This document shows, piece after piece, positions 54,603-63,895 of a DNA stretch of 64,000 bases (position 1 is the stretch's first letter; every line of letters begins with the position of its first letter). The notes under the pieces were generated by a model. That model was not told where the DNA came from. It did no database searches and saw nothing but the letters and a program-made list of their open reading frames with translations. Source of the DNA: Segnochrobactrum spirostomi (lineage in GTDB: Bacteria > Pseudomonadota > Alphaproteobacteria > Rhizobiales > Segnochrobactraceae); NCBI RefSeq assembly GCF_009600605.1, contig NZ_VWNA01000003.1, positions 620,001-684,000 on the forward strand. The letters are read 5' to 3'. Position numbers and translations under genes: made by a program.

Positions 54603-55685
54603 GTGACGGACAGCGACTTTCTCATCATCGGCGGCGGGATCGCCGGATTGTCGGCCGGCGCGGCGTTGAGCGGGCTCGGCCGGGTCACCGTCCTCGAGGC
54701 GGAAAGCGCCCTCGCCTTCCACGCCTCGGGCCGGTCCGCCGCGCTCTACGAGCCGATGTACGGCGCACCATCGGTCGTCGCGCTCTCGCAGGCGTCCGCC
54801 GAGACGTTCTTCGCCGTACCGGATCTGCTCAAACCGCGCGGGCTGATGCTCGTCGCCAGCGCCGATGAGGAGGAAGCCTTTCGCCACGAGGTCGCGGCGA
54901 TGGCCCTCTCCCCGATCGGCGTCGCCGAGGCGCGGGACGCCGTGCCGGTGCTCAACCCCGAGAGTGTCGCCTTCGCTGCGAGAGGGGACCAGGCCTGGGA
55001 CATCGATACGGACCTGCTGATCCAAGCCCACGCCCGAACCATCCGCGCGCACGGCGGCACGATCGTCACCGATGCGGCGGTCACGGGGCTTGCCCGCACG
55101 CCGACCGGCTGGCTGGCGACGACCAAGGCGGGTGAATTCGGCGGACGGCTCCTCATCAACGCCGCCGGGGCCTGGGCCGACGCGATCGCGCGCCTCGCCG
55201 GCGTCGCGCCGGTCGGCCTTCAGCCGCTGCGCCGGTCGATGGCGCGCATTCCCGCGCCCGGCGGTCACGACATCGCCCGCTGGCCGATGATCTTCGGCCC
55301 CGGCGAGAGCTTCTATGCCAAGCCGGACGCAGGCGCGCTGATCGTCTCGCCCGCCGAGGAGCACCCGGTCGAGCCCCACGACGCCTGGGCCGACGACATG
55401 GTGCTCGCCGAAGGGTTGGCCCGCTACGAGGCGATGGTGACGGAACCGGTGAGCCGGCTGCTGGCGAGTTGGGCCGGCCTGCGCACCTTCGCCCCGGACC
55501 GCGTCCTGGTGATCGGCCCGGACCCGGACGAACCGGCCTTCTTCTGGCTCGCGGGCCAAGGCGGCTACGGCTTCCAGACCTCCGCCGCGGTGAGCCGCCT
55601 CGTCGCCGACCTGATCGCCGGCCGCCCACCCGCCCTCGACCGCCCGATCCTCGCCGCCGTCGATCCCGCCCGATTGCGGTCGTGA
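54603..55685 (+). CDS. FAD-dependent oxidoreductase, DAO family
   Basis: 360 residues from the GTG at 54603 (GGAAGGGA upstream), which puts the FAD-binding motif DFLIIGGGIAGLSAGAAL at the N-terminus as expected. Other DAO features: HASGRSAALYEPMYG, LLINAAGAWADAIARLAG, and WLAGQGGYGFQTSAAV at the end. It should oxidise an amine or D-amino acid. Last gene of the importer operon; product of the upstream peptidases could be its substrate. Confidence 0.88.
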   Translation: MTDSDFLIIGGGIAGLSAGAALSGLGRVTVLEAESALAFHASGRSAALYEPMYGAPSVVALSQASAETFFAVPDLLKPRGLMLVASADEEEAFRHEVAAMALSPIGVAEARDAVPVLNPESVAFAARGDQAWDIDTDLLIQAHARTIRAHGGTIVTDAAVTGLARTPTGWLATTKAGEFGGRLLINAAGAWADAIARLAGVAPVGLQPLRRSMARIPAPGGHDIARWPMIFGPGESFYAKPDAGALIVSPAEEHPVEPHDAWADDMVLAEGLARYEAMVTEPVSRLLASWAGLRTFAPDRVLVIGPDPDEPAFFWLAGQGGYGFQTSAAVSRLVADLIAGRPPALDRPILAAVDPARLRS

Positions 55686-55736
55686 CCGAAAGCGGTCCCC
55701 GAGCGGCGCGCTGGATTCGGGACGGAAGGCGCGGAT

Positions 55737-56606
55737 TCAGACGTCCGCCGTGCTCATCGCCCGCTGAAACTCCATTCGCAGGAAGGACGCGAGTTGGCGG
55801 ACGGGAAGCCGCGGCTCTTGGGGGAGAATCATCGACAGGCGCAGCAGCGGAAGGGACGGCAATCCGTGCTCCGGTCCGAGCCGGCGCCACTCGGCCGGCA
55901 CGGCGCTTTCGGGGAGCACCGTGAGGAGATCATCGGAGGCGACGGCGAGACGGATCCCGGCGATGTCGCTCGAGGAATAGGCGATCCGCCAGCGCCAATC
56001 GGCGGCATCGAGCGCGGCGAGGATATGGGGGCGCGCGCGGCAGCCTTCGGGGAAGAGGGCGAGCCTGAGGTTGACGGCCTGCTCCGGGTGCCGGTTCGGC
56101 GCGCAGCACCAGATCTGCCGCTCGATGCGGATCAGCTCCCCCTTGGGCTCGGTCGCCGATTGGGTGACGATCGCGACGTCGAGGTCCCGCGTCTCCACCA
56201 TCTGTTCGAGGCGGTGGGAAAAGTCGTAGCGCAGGTCCAAGCTGACGAGCGGATGGGAGGGCACGAAGCGCTCCAGCAAGGCTGTGCCGAACAGGGTCAG
56301 ATAATCGTCCGGCATGCCGAGCCGAACACGGCTCTCGTTGCGGCCTTCAAGCAGCACGGCAAGCGCTTCGTCCTCGATTGCGCGGATCTTCCGGGCATAT
56401 CCGAGAAGCCGCTGTCCCATCTGAGTGAGCGTGACGCGACGATGGGCGCGGTCGAACAGGCGGACGTCGAGCCTTTCCTCCCACTTTCCGATCGCCATGC
56501 TGACGGCGGCCTGGGTGCGCCCCAGACGTTCCGCGGCGGCGGTGAAGCTGCCGGTCTCAGCGACGGCGAGAAAAGCGGCAAGGGAATCGCTGTCGAGATT
56601 ACGCAT
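55737..56606 (-). CDS. LysR-type transcriptional regulator
   Basis: 289 residues from the ATG at 56606; the open frame continues upstream to 56687 without family similarity. HTH: LAAFLAVAETGSFTAAAERLGRTQAAVSMAIGKWEERLDVRLFDRAHRRVTLT. Divergent from the TRAP transporter operon across a 211-base spacer that holds a LysR-type palindrome, so it probably controls that operon. Confidence 0.9.
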   Translation of the reverse strand: MRNLDSDSLAAFLAVAETGSFTAAAERLGRTQAAVSMAIGKWEERLDVRLFDRAHRRVTLTQMGQRLLGYARKIRAIEDEALAVLLEGRNESRVRLGMPDDYLTLFGTALLERFVPSHPLVSLDLRYDFSHRLEQMVETRDLDVAIVTQSATEPKGELIRIERQIWCCAPNRHPEQAVNLRLALFPEGCRARPHILAALDAADWRWRIAYSSSDIAGIRLAVASDDLLTVLPESAVPAEWRRLGPEHGLPSLPLLRLSMILPQEPRLPVRQLASFLRMEFQRAMSTADV

Positions 56607-56728
56607 GAGCCGCCCCTGAACACCCGATCCACGGCCGGCCCGAGCGCCGGCGCCTTTGTCGAAGACCTTTTGCCGGGAGGGGGCCAAGGACTTCTGAACG
56701 CTCGCGGTCCTTCGGGGATCAAGGGCGC

Positions 56729-56746
56729 TTATGCAGCCATAAGCAA
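56729..56746. promoter_or_regulatory. LysR-type palindrome upstream of the TRAP operon
   Basis: GCTTAT-GCAGCC-ATAAGC, 6-bp perfect arms, containing a T-N11-A core, 71 bases before the dctP start and 122 bases before the divergent lysR start. Confidence 0.6.
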
Positions 56747-56817
56747 TCTCGCGTTCACACCTCCGGCACCCTGGCTATCCTTAGCCTGCGAAAAAGAGAA
56801 ATCGCAAAGGGGAATCC

Positions 56818-57810
56818 ATGTTTCAGAGATCGACGCACCGCGTGTTCGCGCGCACCCTTCTCGCCGGCCTCGCGATGGCGTGGCTCGCGACAACGGGTGC
56901 GAATGCCGAAACGACCTTGCGGCTCGCCCACGCCTCCTCGCCCGACAGCCTGATCAACGAGGCGGTCGAGCGGTTTGCGGAAGAGGTGAAGTCGGCGACG
57001 AAGGGCGAAGTGGTCGTCCAGATCTTCCCGAACGGTCAGCTCGGCGACGAAGGTCCGATCGCCGACGGCGTCGGCGCGGGCTCGATCGATATCGGCCTCG
57101 GCGGCGCGATCGACGCGATCGATCCGCGGCTCAACGTTCTCTCGCTGCCGTTCCTGTTCAAGGACGCCGACGCGGTGCACGCCTTCCTCGACAGCGCGGA
57201 AGGCCAGAAGATCCAGCATTTCGGCACCGATCGCGGCTACCTGATGCTCGGCGTCCTCGATTCCGGCTTCCGCCAGTTCGCGACCAACAAGTCGATCGAG
57301 ACCCCGGCCGATCTCGCCGGCCTCAAGATCCGCACCCCGCCGAACCCGGTCATCCTCGCGACCATGAAGCAGCTCGGCGCGCTCGCGGAATCGATTCCCT
57401 TCGGTCAGGTCTACACCGCGCTGCAGTCCCATGTGGTCGCGGCGGTGGAGCCGGAAATCCGCGATTATTACGACTCGAAGTGGTATGAAGTCGCGAACCA
57501 CCTTTCGATTTCCAATTATATCTGGACGGCGAACTGGTGGTACATGAACAAGGAGCGTTTCGACGCCCTGACGCCGGATCAGCAGGCCGCGATCACCAAG
57601 GCCGCGACGGATACTGTGGTCTGGTATCGTTCCGCGCTCGGCGACGTCTACGCCGAGACCGAGAAGACCCTGAAGGCCAAGGGCGTCACCATCACGACGG
57701 TCGACACCACTCCGTTCAAGGCGCTCGTCCAGCCGGTCTACGGCGAGTTCTCGAAGGAATGGGGCGCGGACCTCGTCACGTCCGTGCAGAAAGCGGCCCA
57801 GGCGCACTGA
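56818..57810 (+). CDS. dctP: TRAP transporter substrate-binding protein (DctP family)
   Basis: 330 residues. Signal peptide ending TTGANA-E. DctP fold: TTLRLAHASSPDSLINEAVERFAEEVKSAT, VFPNGQLGDE-type motif, and TNKSIETPADLAGLKIRTPPNPV containing the conserved Arg that binds the ligand carboxylate. Ligand is therefore probably an organic acid. The quiC-like gene downstream suggests quinate, shikimate or dehydroshikimate. Confidence 0.93.
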   Translation: MFQRSTHRVFARTLLAGLAMAWLATTGANAETTLRLAHASSPDSLINEAVERFAEEVKSATKGEVVVQIFPNGQLGDEGPIADGVGAGSIDIGLGGAIDAIDPRLNVLSLPFLFKDADAVHAFLDSAEGQKIQHFGTDRGYLMLGVLDSGFRQFATNKSIETPADLAGLKIRTPPNPVILATMKQLGALAESIPFGQVYTALQSHVVAAVEPEIRDYYDSKWYEVANHLSISNYIWTANWWYMNKERFDALTPDQQAAITKAATDTVVWYRSALGDVYAETEKTLKAKGVTITTVDTTPFKALVQPVYGEFSKEWGADLVTSVQKAAQAH

Positions 57811-57817
57811 GGCCGGA

Positions 57818-58324
57818 ATGGAACAGCCCCACCAGCAACCCCCGCCGTCGAGGCGGGGGCCGAGCGCCCTGATCTTCGAGTTCGTCGGCGTCGTCGCCTT
57901 CGTCGTCATGTTCGCGTCGACGCTGCTCGGCGTCATCGCACGCTATTTCGAGCTCGGCGGGTTCGAATGGTCGTTCGAGATCGCCGGCATCGCCTTCATC
58001 TGGATCACCTTCATCGGCCTCATCAACGCCGAGCTGCGCGGCGAGAACGTCGCGTTCGAGGCCCTGAAGCAGGCGATGCCCGCGCCGCTGCGGCGCGTCT
58101 TCGATCTGGTCGCCGCCTTGGCGCTCCTCGTCATGGGCATCGCCTTCCTCGTCAGCGGCTGGGCCGTCTGGCAGCGCTCCTGGGCGGTTCCGACCTCTGT
58201 GCTGCGGCTGCCGACGGGTGTCGTCACCGCGACCGTGATCGTTCTCGGCGTCGCCGCGATCTTCATCGCCCTCGCCCGGGTCCGCGCGATGGTCCGCCCA
58301 CGCGTGACGGGAGGCGCGGCATGA
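57818..58324 (+). CDS. dctQ: TRAP transporter small permease (DctQ family)
   Basis: 168 residues with four membrane helices (about 20-40, 53-70, 92-113 and 132-152). The segment EIAGIAFIWITFIGLINAELRGENVAFEAL carries the family's conserved (A/G)...R...H/V pattern. Ends in an ATGA overlap with the large permease gene. Confidence 0.9.
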   Translation: MEQPHQQPPPSRRGPSALIFEFVGVVAFVVMFASTLLGVIARYFELGGFEWSFEIAGIAFIWITFIGLINAELRGENVAFEALKQAMPAPLRRVFDLVAALALLVMGIAFLVSGWAVWQRSWAVPTSVLRLPTGVVTATVIVLGVAAIFIALARVRAMVRPRVTGGAA

Positions 58325-59607
58325 CCGTCCTCGTGCTCATCCTCAGCTTCTCGATTCTCCTCCTGATCGGCGTTCCGATCGCCTGGTGCATGGGCGTCGC
58401 AAGCCTCCTCACCATCTATGTCGGCCATCTCGGCCTGCCGCCGGCTTGGTTTGCCCAGCAGACCGTCAGAGGCGCCGACGCCATTACGCTCGCCGCGATC
58501 CCGCTCTTCCTGTTCGCCGGCGAACTGATGAACCGCGGCGGACTCACGGCGCGCATCATGAAGGTCGCGGAGCACATCTTCGGCCGCATCACCGGCGGCC
58601 TGGGGCTCGTCAACGTCGCAACCGCGCTCGTCTATGGCGGCATCAGCGGCTCGGCGACGGCCGACACCGGCGCGGTCGGCTCGATCATGATCCCCGCCAT
58701 GGCGCAGCGCGGCTATCCGAAAGCCTTCGCCGCGGCCGTGACCGCGGCCTCCGGCACACTCGGCATCATCGGCCCGCAGAGCGTCATTCTCATTCTCTAC
58801 GGCGTGCTCACCAACACCTCGATCGGTGGCCTTCTCGTGGCCGCCCTGGTGCCCGGCGCCTTCATCGCCGCGGTGTTCATGATCGCCTCCTACGTCGTGG
58901 CCAAGCGCCATCACTTCCCGCGCAACGAGCACCCCGCTCCGTGGCGCGAGATCCGGCGCGACATCGTCGGCGCCCTGCCGGCCCTGCTGATGCCGGCGCT
59001 CGTGCTCGGCTCGATCATCGGCGGCATCGCCACCGCGACCGAAGCGTCGGCCCTCGCCGTCGTCTACGCCTTCGCGGTCGGCATCTTCGTCTATCGCGAG
59101 CTGCCGCTCCGCTCGCTCTACAAGGCGGCCGCCTCGGCGGTGGCGACCACCGGCGTCATCATGATGATCATGGCGCTCGCGACGCCGTTCGGCTGGATTC
59201 TCACCGTCGAACAGGTGCCGGCGAACGCGGCCGCCTGGATCACCGGGCTCCACACCACGCCGATCGTCACCATCATCCTGGTCCTCGTGCTCCTGAAGGT
59301 CGTCGGCTTCTGGCTCGATCTCGGGCCGGCCTTGATCATCCTCGCGCCGATCCTCGTTCCGATCGCGCTCGCGGCGGGTCTCGAGCCCTACCAGACCGGC
59401 GTCGTCTTCACGATGACCCTCGGCATCGGGCTGTTCACCCCGCCGATCGGCACGAACATCTTCGTCGTCTGCAACGTCGCGAAGCTCGACATGTGGTCCG
59501 TGTCGCGCTGGCTCGTGCCCTACTGGATCGCGAGCGTCGTCTGCGTCGCCGGTCTGGTCGCCTTCCCGTCGCTCACCGAGTGGCTCCCCAAAATGTTCGG
59601 TCTGTGA
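58321..59607 (+). CDS. dctM: TRAP transporter large permease (DctM family)
   Basis: 428 residues, about 12 hydrophobic segments. Typical DctM motifs: IPLFLFAGELMNRGG, GGISGSATADTGAVGSIMIPAM, LGIIGPQSVILILYG and TPPIGTNIFVVCNVAKLD. Symports sodium or protons with the organic acid delivered by DctP. The ATG overlaps the dctQ stop. Confidence 0.93.
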   Translation: MTVLVLILSFSILLLIGVPIAWCMGVASLLTIYVGHLGLPPAWFAQQTVRGADAITLAAIPLFLFAGELMNRGGLTARIMKVAEHIFGRITGGLGLVNVATALVYGGISGSATADTGAVGSIMIPAMAQRGYPKAFAAAVTAASGTLGIIGPQSVILILYGVLTNTSIGGLLVAALVPGAFIAAVFMIASYVVAKRHHFPRNEHPAPWREIRRDIVGALPALLMPALVLGSIIGGIATATEASALAVVYAFAVGIFVYRELPLRSLYKAAASAVATTGVIMMIMALATPFGWILTVEQVPANAAAWITGLHTTPIVTIILVLVLLKVVGFWLDLGPALIILAPILVPIALAAGLEPYQTGVVFTMTLGIGLFTPPIGTNIFVVCNVAKLDMWSVSRWLVPYWIASVVCVAGLVAFPSLTEWLPKMFGL

Positions 59608-59609
59608 AG

Positions 59610-60866
59610 ATGCTGCATCTCGTCGGTGGGATTTCGAGCGGCGGGCGTGCGGTGCCCGACGTGGACGGCGAGCGCTTTCTCGTGGCGCGCGCCGAAGGCC
59701 CCTATGTCTTCGACGACAAGGGGCGGCGTTATGTCGATACGGCGCTCGGCTTCGGCGCCACCTTTCTGGGCCACACCGATCCGGTGGTGACGGCCGCCGT
59801 GCGGGAGGCGCTGGAGCGCGGCTCGATGCCGGCCTACGCCCACGCCCTGGAAGAGGAGGCCGCGGCGGCGCTCGCCGCCCACACCGGCGATCTCTCCAAG
59901 GTGATCTTCGTCAATTCCGGCAGCGAGGCGGTTCACCTCGCCTGCAAGACGGCGAGGGCCATCACCGGTCGGCGCCGCATCGTCAAGATGGCCGCGGGTT
60001 ACGACGGCTGGTTCGAGGACGTCGCGTTCGGCAATGCCGGGTCCCGCGAAGCCGCCATGACGACCAACGCGCGGCCGGCGAAGGGCGATACGCTGCTCCT
60101 GCGCTTCAATGACCGCGCCGACGCGGACTTGCTGTTCGCCGACCACGACGACATCGCCGCGATCATTCTCGAACCGATGATGGCGAATGCCGGCTGCATC
60201 CTCGCCGAGCCCGGCTATCTCGAATTCGTCGCCGCGCTCGCCCGCCGCCACGGTGCCCTCGTCATCATGGACGAAGTGCTGATGGGCTTCCGCCTCCATG
60301 CCGGGCTCGCCTCGCACCATCTCGGCGTCGCGCCGGATCTCGCGACCGTGGGCAAGGCGATCGGCAACGGCATCGCTGTCGCCGCCTTGGTCGGCCGCCC
60401 CGACGTGATGGCGGCGTTCGAGGACGACCGCGTCCACCGCGCCGGCACCTACAACGGCAATCCGGTCGCCTGCGCCGCGGTGAAGGCCTCGATGTCCGTG
60501 CTCGACGGCGTGGAGTACGGCGCTCTCCACGCCGCGGGAGATCGCCTGCAGAGCGATGTCGTCGCCGGCTTCGCCGCGCAGGGTCTCGACGTCTGCACCA
60601 GCGGGTTCGGCACCGTGTTCACGATCTGGCCGGCGCCGATGGCGCCGAGGTCCTACGCTGAGGCGGAGCGCATCGGCGATCACGGCTTCGCCGCCCGGCT
60701 CCACGTCGCGCTCCGACGCGCCGGGCTGATGTCGATGATCGGCCGCTTCGGACGCCACTATCTGTCGGCAAGGCACGACGGCGAGGCGTTGCGGCTCGCC
60801 CGGGACGCCTTCCAGGCCGCGGCCCGCGAACTCGCCGCCGCCCCCGAGGCCATCGCCGCCCGCTGA
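59610..60866 (+). CDS. Class III PLP aminotransferase, GSAM-like
   Basis: 418 residues from the ATG at 59610, 2 bases after the dctM stop; a GTG at 59604 is also in frame. FVNSGSEAVHLACKTARAITGRRRIVKMAAGYDGW, IIMDEVLMGFR-type Asp, PLP lysine in VGKAIGNGIAVAAL. Shorter N-terminus than the paralogue at 40779. In this operon it may remove or add an amino group on the substrate brought in by TRAP; the reason for an aminotransferase beside a QuiC-like enzyme is not clear. Confidence 0.88.
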   Translation: MLHLVGGISSGGRAVPDVDGERFLVARAEGPYVFDDKGRRYVDTALGFGATFLGHTDPVVTAAVREALERGSMPAYAHALEEEAAAALAAHTGDLSKVIFVNSGSEAVHLACKTARAITGRRRIVKMAAGYDGWFEDVAFGNAGSREAAMTTNARPAKGDTLLLRFNDRADADLLFADHDDIAAIILEPMMANAGCILAEPGYLEFVAALARRHGALVIMDEVLMGFRLHAGLASHHLGVAPDLATVGKAIGNGIAVAALVGRPDVMAAFEDDRVHRAGTYNGNPVACAAVKASMSVLDGVEYGALHAAGDRLQSDVVAGFAAQGLDVCTSGFGTVFTIWPAPMAPRSYAEAERIGDHGFAARLHVALRRAGLMSMIGRFGRHYLSARHDGEALRLARDAFQAAARELAAAPEAIAAR

Positions 60867-60908
60867 CGCGCGCGGTCGCCGGCGCGCACCAATGGAAGGA
60901 ATTCGCGG

Positions 60909-62830
60909 ATGAAGACGTCGATTGCGACGGTGTCGTTGAGCGGGGACCTTCCGGAGAAGCTGTCGGCGATCGCCCGGGCGGGGTTCGACGGGGTGGAGAT
61001 CTTCGAGAACGACTTCCTCGCCTTCGACCTGTCGGCCCGCGAGGCCGGCAGGCTGGTGCGCGAGGAAGGCCTCGAGATCACCCTGTTCCAGCCCTTCCGC
61101 GATTTCGAGGGCCTGCCCGAGCCCCTGCGCGGGCGCGCCTTCGACCGCGCCAAGCGCAAGTTCGACCTCATGCAGGAGCTCGGCGCCGACCTCCTCCTCG
61201 TCTGCTCCAACGTCTCCCCCACGCCCTCGGCGGCATCGACCGCGCCGCCGACGATCTCGCCGCCCTCGGCGCGAGCGCCGCCCGCCGCGGCCTGCGCATC
61301 GGCTACGAGGCGCTCGCCTGGGGCCGCTTCGTCAACGACCACCGCGACGCCTGGGAGATCGTCCGCCGCGCCGACCATCCCGCCGTCGGCCTCATCCTCG
61401 ACAGCTTCCACACCCTCGCCCGCGGCATCGACACCGCCTCGATCCGCGCCATCCCCGCCGACCGCCTCTTTCTCGTCCAGCTCGCCGACGCCCCCAAGCT
61501 CGCCCTCGACCTGCTCTCCTGGAGCCGCCACTTCCGCACCATGCCCGGACAGGGCGATCTCCCCGTCGCCGACTTCCTCGATGCCGTCCGCGCCACAGGC
61601 TACGACGGCGTCCTCTCCCTCGAGATCTTCAACGACCAGTTCCGCGCCGGCTCCGCCCGCGCCGTCGCCGTCGACGGCAAGCGCTCCCTGCTCACGCTCG
61701 CCGACCGCATCGGCCTCGCCGACATCACGGCGACCGCCAAGCGGGCCGCGCTGCCCCTGCCGCCGCGCAGCGCCGTCGAGCGCGTCGAATTCGTCGAATT
61801 CGCCCTCGACGAAGCCTCCGCGGCCGAGTTCCGCCGCCTCATCGCGAGCCTCGGCTTCCGCCGCACAGGCCGTCACCGCTCCAAGGAGGTCGAGGTCTGG
61901 ACCCAGGGCGCCATCGCCCTCGTCGTCAATGCCGAGCGCGAGGGCTTCGCCCATTCCTTCTACATCACCCACGGCCCCGGCGTGTGCGCCTGGTGCCTCA
62001 AGGTGCCCGATGCCGAGGCGGCCGAGCGCCGCGCCCGCGGCCTCCTCGCCGCCCCCTTCCGCCAGGCCGTCGCCGCTGGCGAGATCGAGATGCCCGCCGT
62101 GCGCGGCGTCGGCGGCAGCCTGATCTATTTCGTCGACGACACCGAGCGCGCCCGCTGGCGGGAGGTCGATTTCGATCCCGTCGATCCGGCGGACCAAGCG
62201 GTACTCGACCAAGAGGTACCGGACCAAGAGACCCCGGCCGACGCCGGCCTCGTCGGCGTCGACCATCTCTCCCAGTCCATGGACTACGACGAGATGCTGT
62301 CGTGGCTCCTCTATTATTCCGCGATCCTCGACGTCGAGAAGACGCCGGGGCAGGACGTCGCCGATCCGGGCGGGCTGACGCGCAGCCAGGTCGTCGCCAC
62401 CCGCGACGGCGCCCTGCGCGTCGTCCTCAACGCCTCCCAGAGCCGCCGCACCCTCTCCGGCCGCTTCCTCAGCGAATTCTTCGGCTCCGGCACCCAGCAC
62501 ATCGCGCTCGCGACCCGCGACATCTTCGCGACCGCCGCCGCCCTGACGGCCCGCGGCCTCGCGCCGCTGCCGATCCCCGAGAACTATTACGAGGACCTGA
62601 TCGCCCGCTTCGCCCTCGACGACGACCTCGTCGACCGGCTGCGCGCCGGCCGCATCCTCTACGACCGCGACGCCGCCGGCGGCGAATATTTCCAGATCTA
62701 CACCCGCACCTTCGCCGACCGCTTCTTCTTCGAGATCGTCGAACGCCGCGCCTACGACGCCTACGGCGCCCCCAACGCCCCCATCCGCCTCGCCGCCCAA
62801 GCCAGACTCGCCAAACCCGTCGCAGGGTGA
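60909..62830 (+). pseudogene. Two-domain 3-dehydroshikimate dehydratase (QuiC-like), frameshifted
   Basis: About 640 residues once repaired. N-terminal sugar-isomerase-type TIM barrel (SIATVSLSGDLPEKLSAIARAGFDGVEIFENDFL; later LILDSFHTLARGID, GVLSLEIFNDQF) and a C-terminal 4-hydroxyphenylpyruvate dioxygenase-like half with its presumed metal ligands kept: His in GVDHLSQSM, His in QHIALATRDIF, Glu in FFEIVERR. This domain order is that of QuiC-type dehydratases, which turn 3-dehydroshikimate into protocatechuate. The frame breaks at the C run 61216-61220; adding one C gives ...CSNVSPHALGGIDRAADDLAALG. Confidence 0.85.
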
Positions 62831-62867
62831 AACGAAGACGGGGCCGGGCGGGGACCCGCGCCGCAGG

Positions 62868-63694
62868 TCAATCCACCCCGCCGCCTTCAGCAACGATCAG
62901 CCGGGTGCCGGCGGCCTCCAGGGCGGCGCGGAGGTCGGGGGGGGATCGGCGTCGGTCACGAAGGCGGCGACCTTCTCGAAGGTCGCGACGTTGACGAAGG
63001 CGTGGCGGCCGAACTTGCCGGAATCGGCGACCACGATGGTGCGCCGTGCAGCCTCGACCATGGCGGTCATCATCACGGCTTCGGCGAGATGGCTCGTCCA
63101 GCATCCCGCCGCATCGACACCGCCCACGCCGATGATCGCGGTGTCGGCCGCGATCGGGCCGGTGCCGACGAAGCTCACGGGGCCGAGGGTGACCTGGGCG
63201 CCGCTGCGGATCTCGCCGCCGATCAGATAGAGGTTGCGGAGCGCCCCCTCGGGAATCGCCGTCGGCAAGCCGAGATTATTGGTGACGATGGTGAGGCGGC
63301 GGCGGTGCTCGAGCGCGGCCGCGACGGCGATGGTCGTCGATCCGCCGTTGATCAGAAGCGTCTCGCCGTCGCCGATCAGGGCCGCCGTGGCGCGGCCGAT
63401 GCGGGTTTTTGCGCCGTGCCGCGCCTTCATGCGGAGATCGAACGGGGTGTCGGCCGTGGCGAGCTGCGGCGCCGGCAGGGCGCCGCCGTGGATGCGGCTG
63501 ACGAGCCCCTGGTCGGCCAGAATGTCAAGATCGCGGCGGACCGTATCCGCGGACACGTCGAACCGGGCGCAAATCTCCGCCACCGTGATCTGGCCGTTCT
63601 GCAGCAGAATGCGGAGGATATCCGCACGCCGGCGTGCCGGCAAAGTCGCATCCGGACTGTCGCGTTCTGCGCTGCTGTTTTCCACGCTGCTCAT
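62868..63694 (-). pseudogene. DeoR/GlpR-family transcriptional regulator, frameshifted near its C-terminus
   Basis: About 275 residues once repaired. HTH: RRRADILRILLQNGQITVAEICARFDVSADTVRRDLDILADQGLVSRIHGGAL; then the DeoR C-terminal sensor domain (GDGETLLINGGSTTIAVAAAL, FVGTGPIAADTAIIGVGGVDAAG). The only break is in the eight-G run at 62937-62944 (plus strand); with a ninth G the end reads DPPPDLRAALEAAGTRLIVAEGGGVD, the normal end of the family. Without it the last ~23 residues are replaced by ~16 others, so even the present form may be partly functional. Divergent from the exported protein at 63896. Confidence 0.87.
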
Positions 63695-63808
63695 GGGCCT
63701 GCATCCCTCCAGGCTGCACCATCTCGGTGCGTTCGACCCATAGCATGCGGTCTGCCGTACGGCAAAGCCGCATAAACATGCACTAAGTCGCCCTGCATTG
63801 CGCTTGAC

Positions 63809-63871
63809 GTTTCGGCATTATGCTGGTTTCCTGAGCCCGCTCATGAGAGAAGTTTCGCCAAAAGACGAAAC
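63809..63871. promoter_or_regulatory. TTTCG-type DeoR operator candidates
   Basis: GTTTCG at 63809-63814 and an inverted repeat GTTTCG (63852-63857) / CGAAAC (63866-63871) in the 201-base spacer between the divergent deoR gene and the gene at 63896. DeoR/GlpR proteins often bind repeated TTTCG-like half-sites. Confidence 0.5.
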
Positions 63872-63895
63872 CCAAGAGCGATAGGGAGAGACCGC

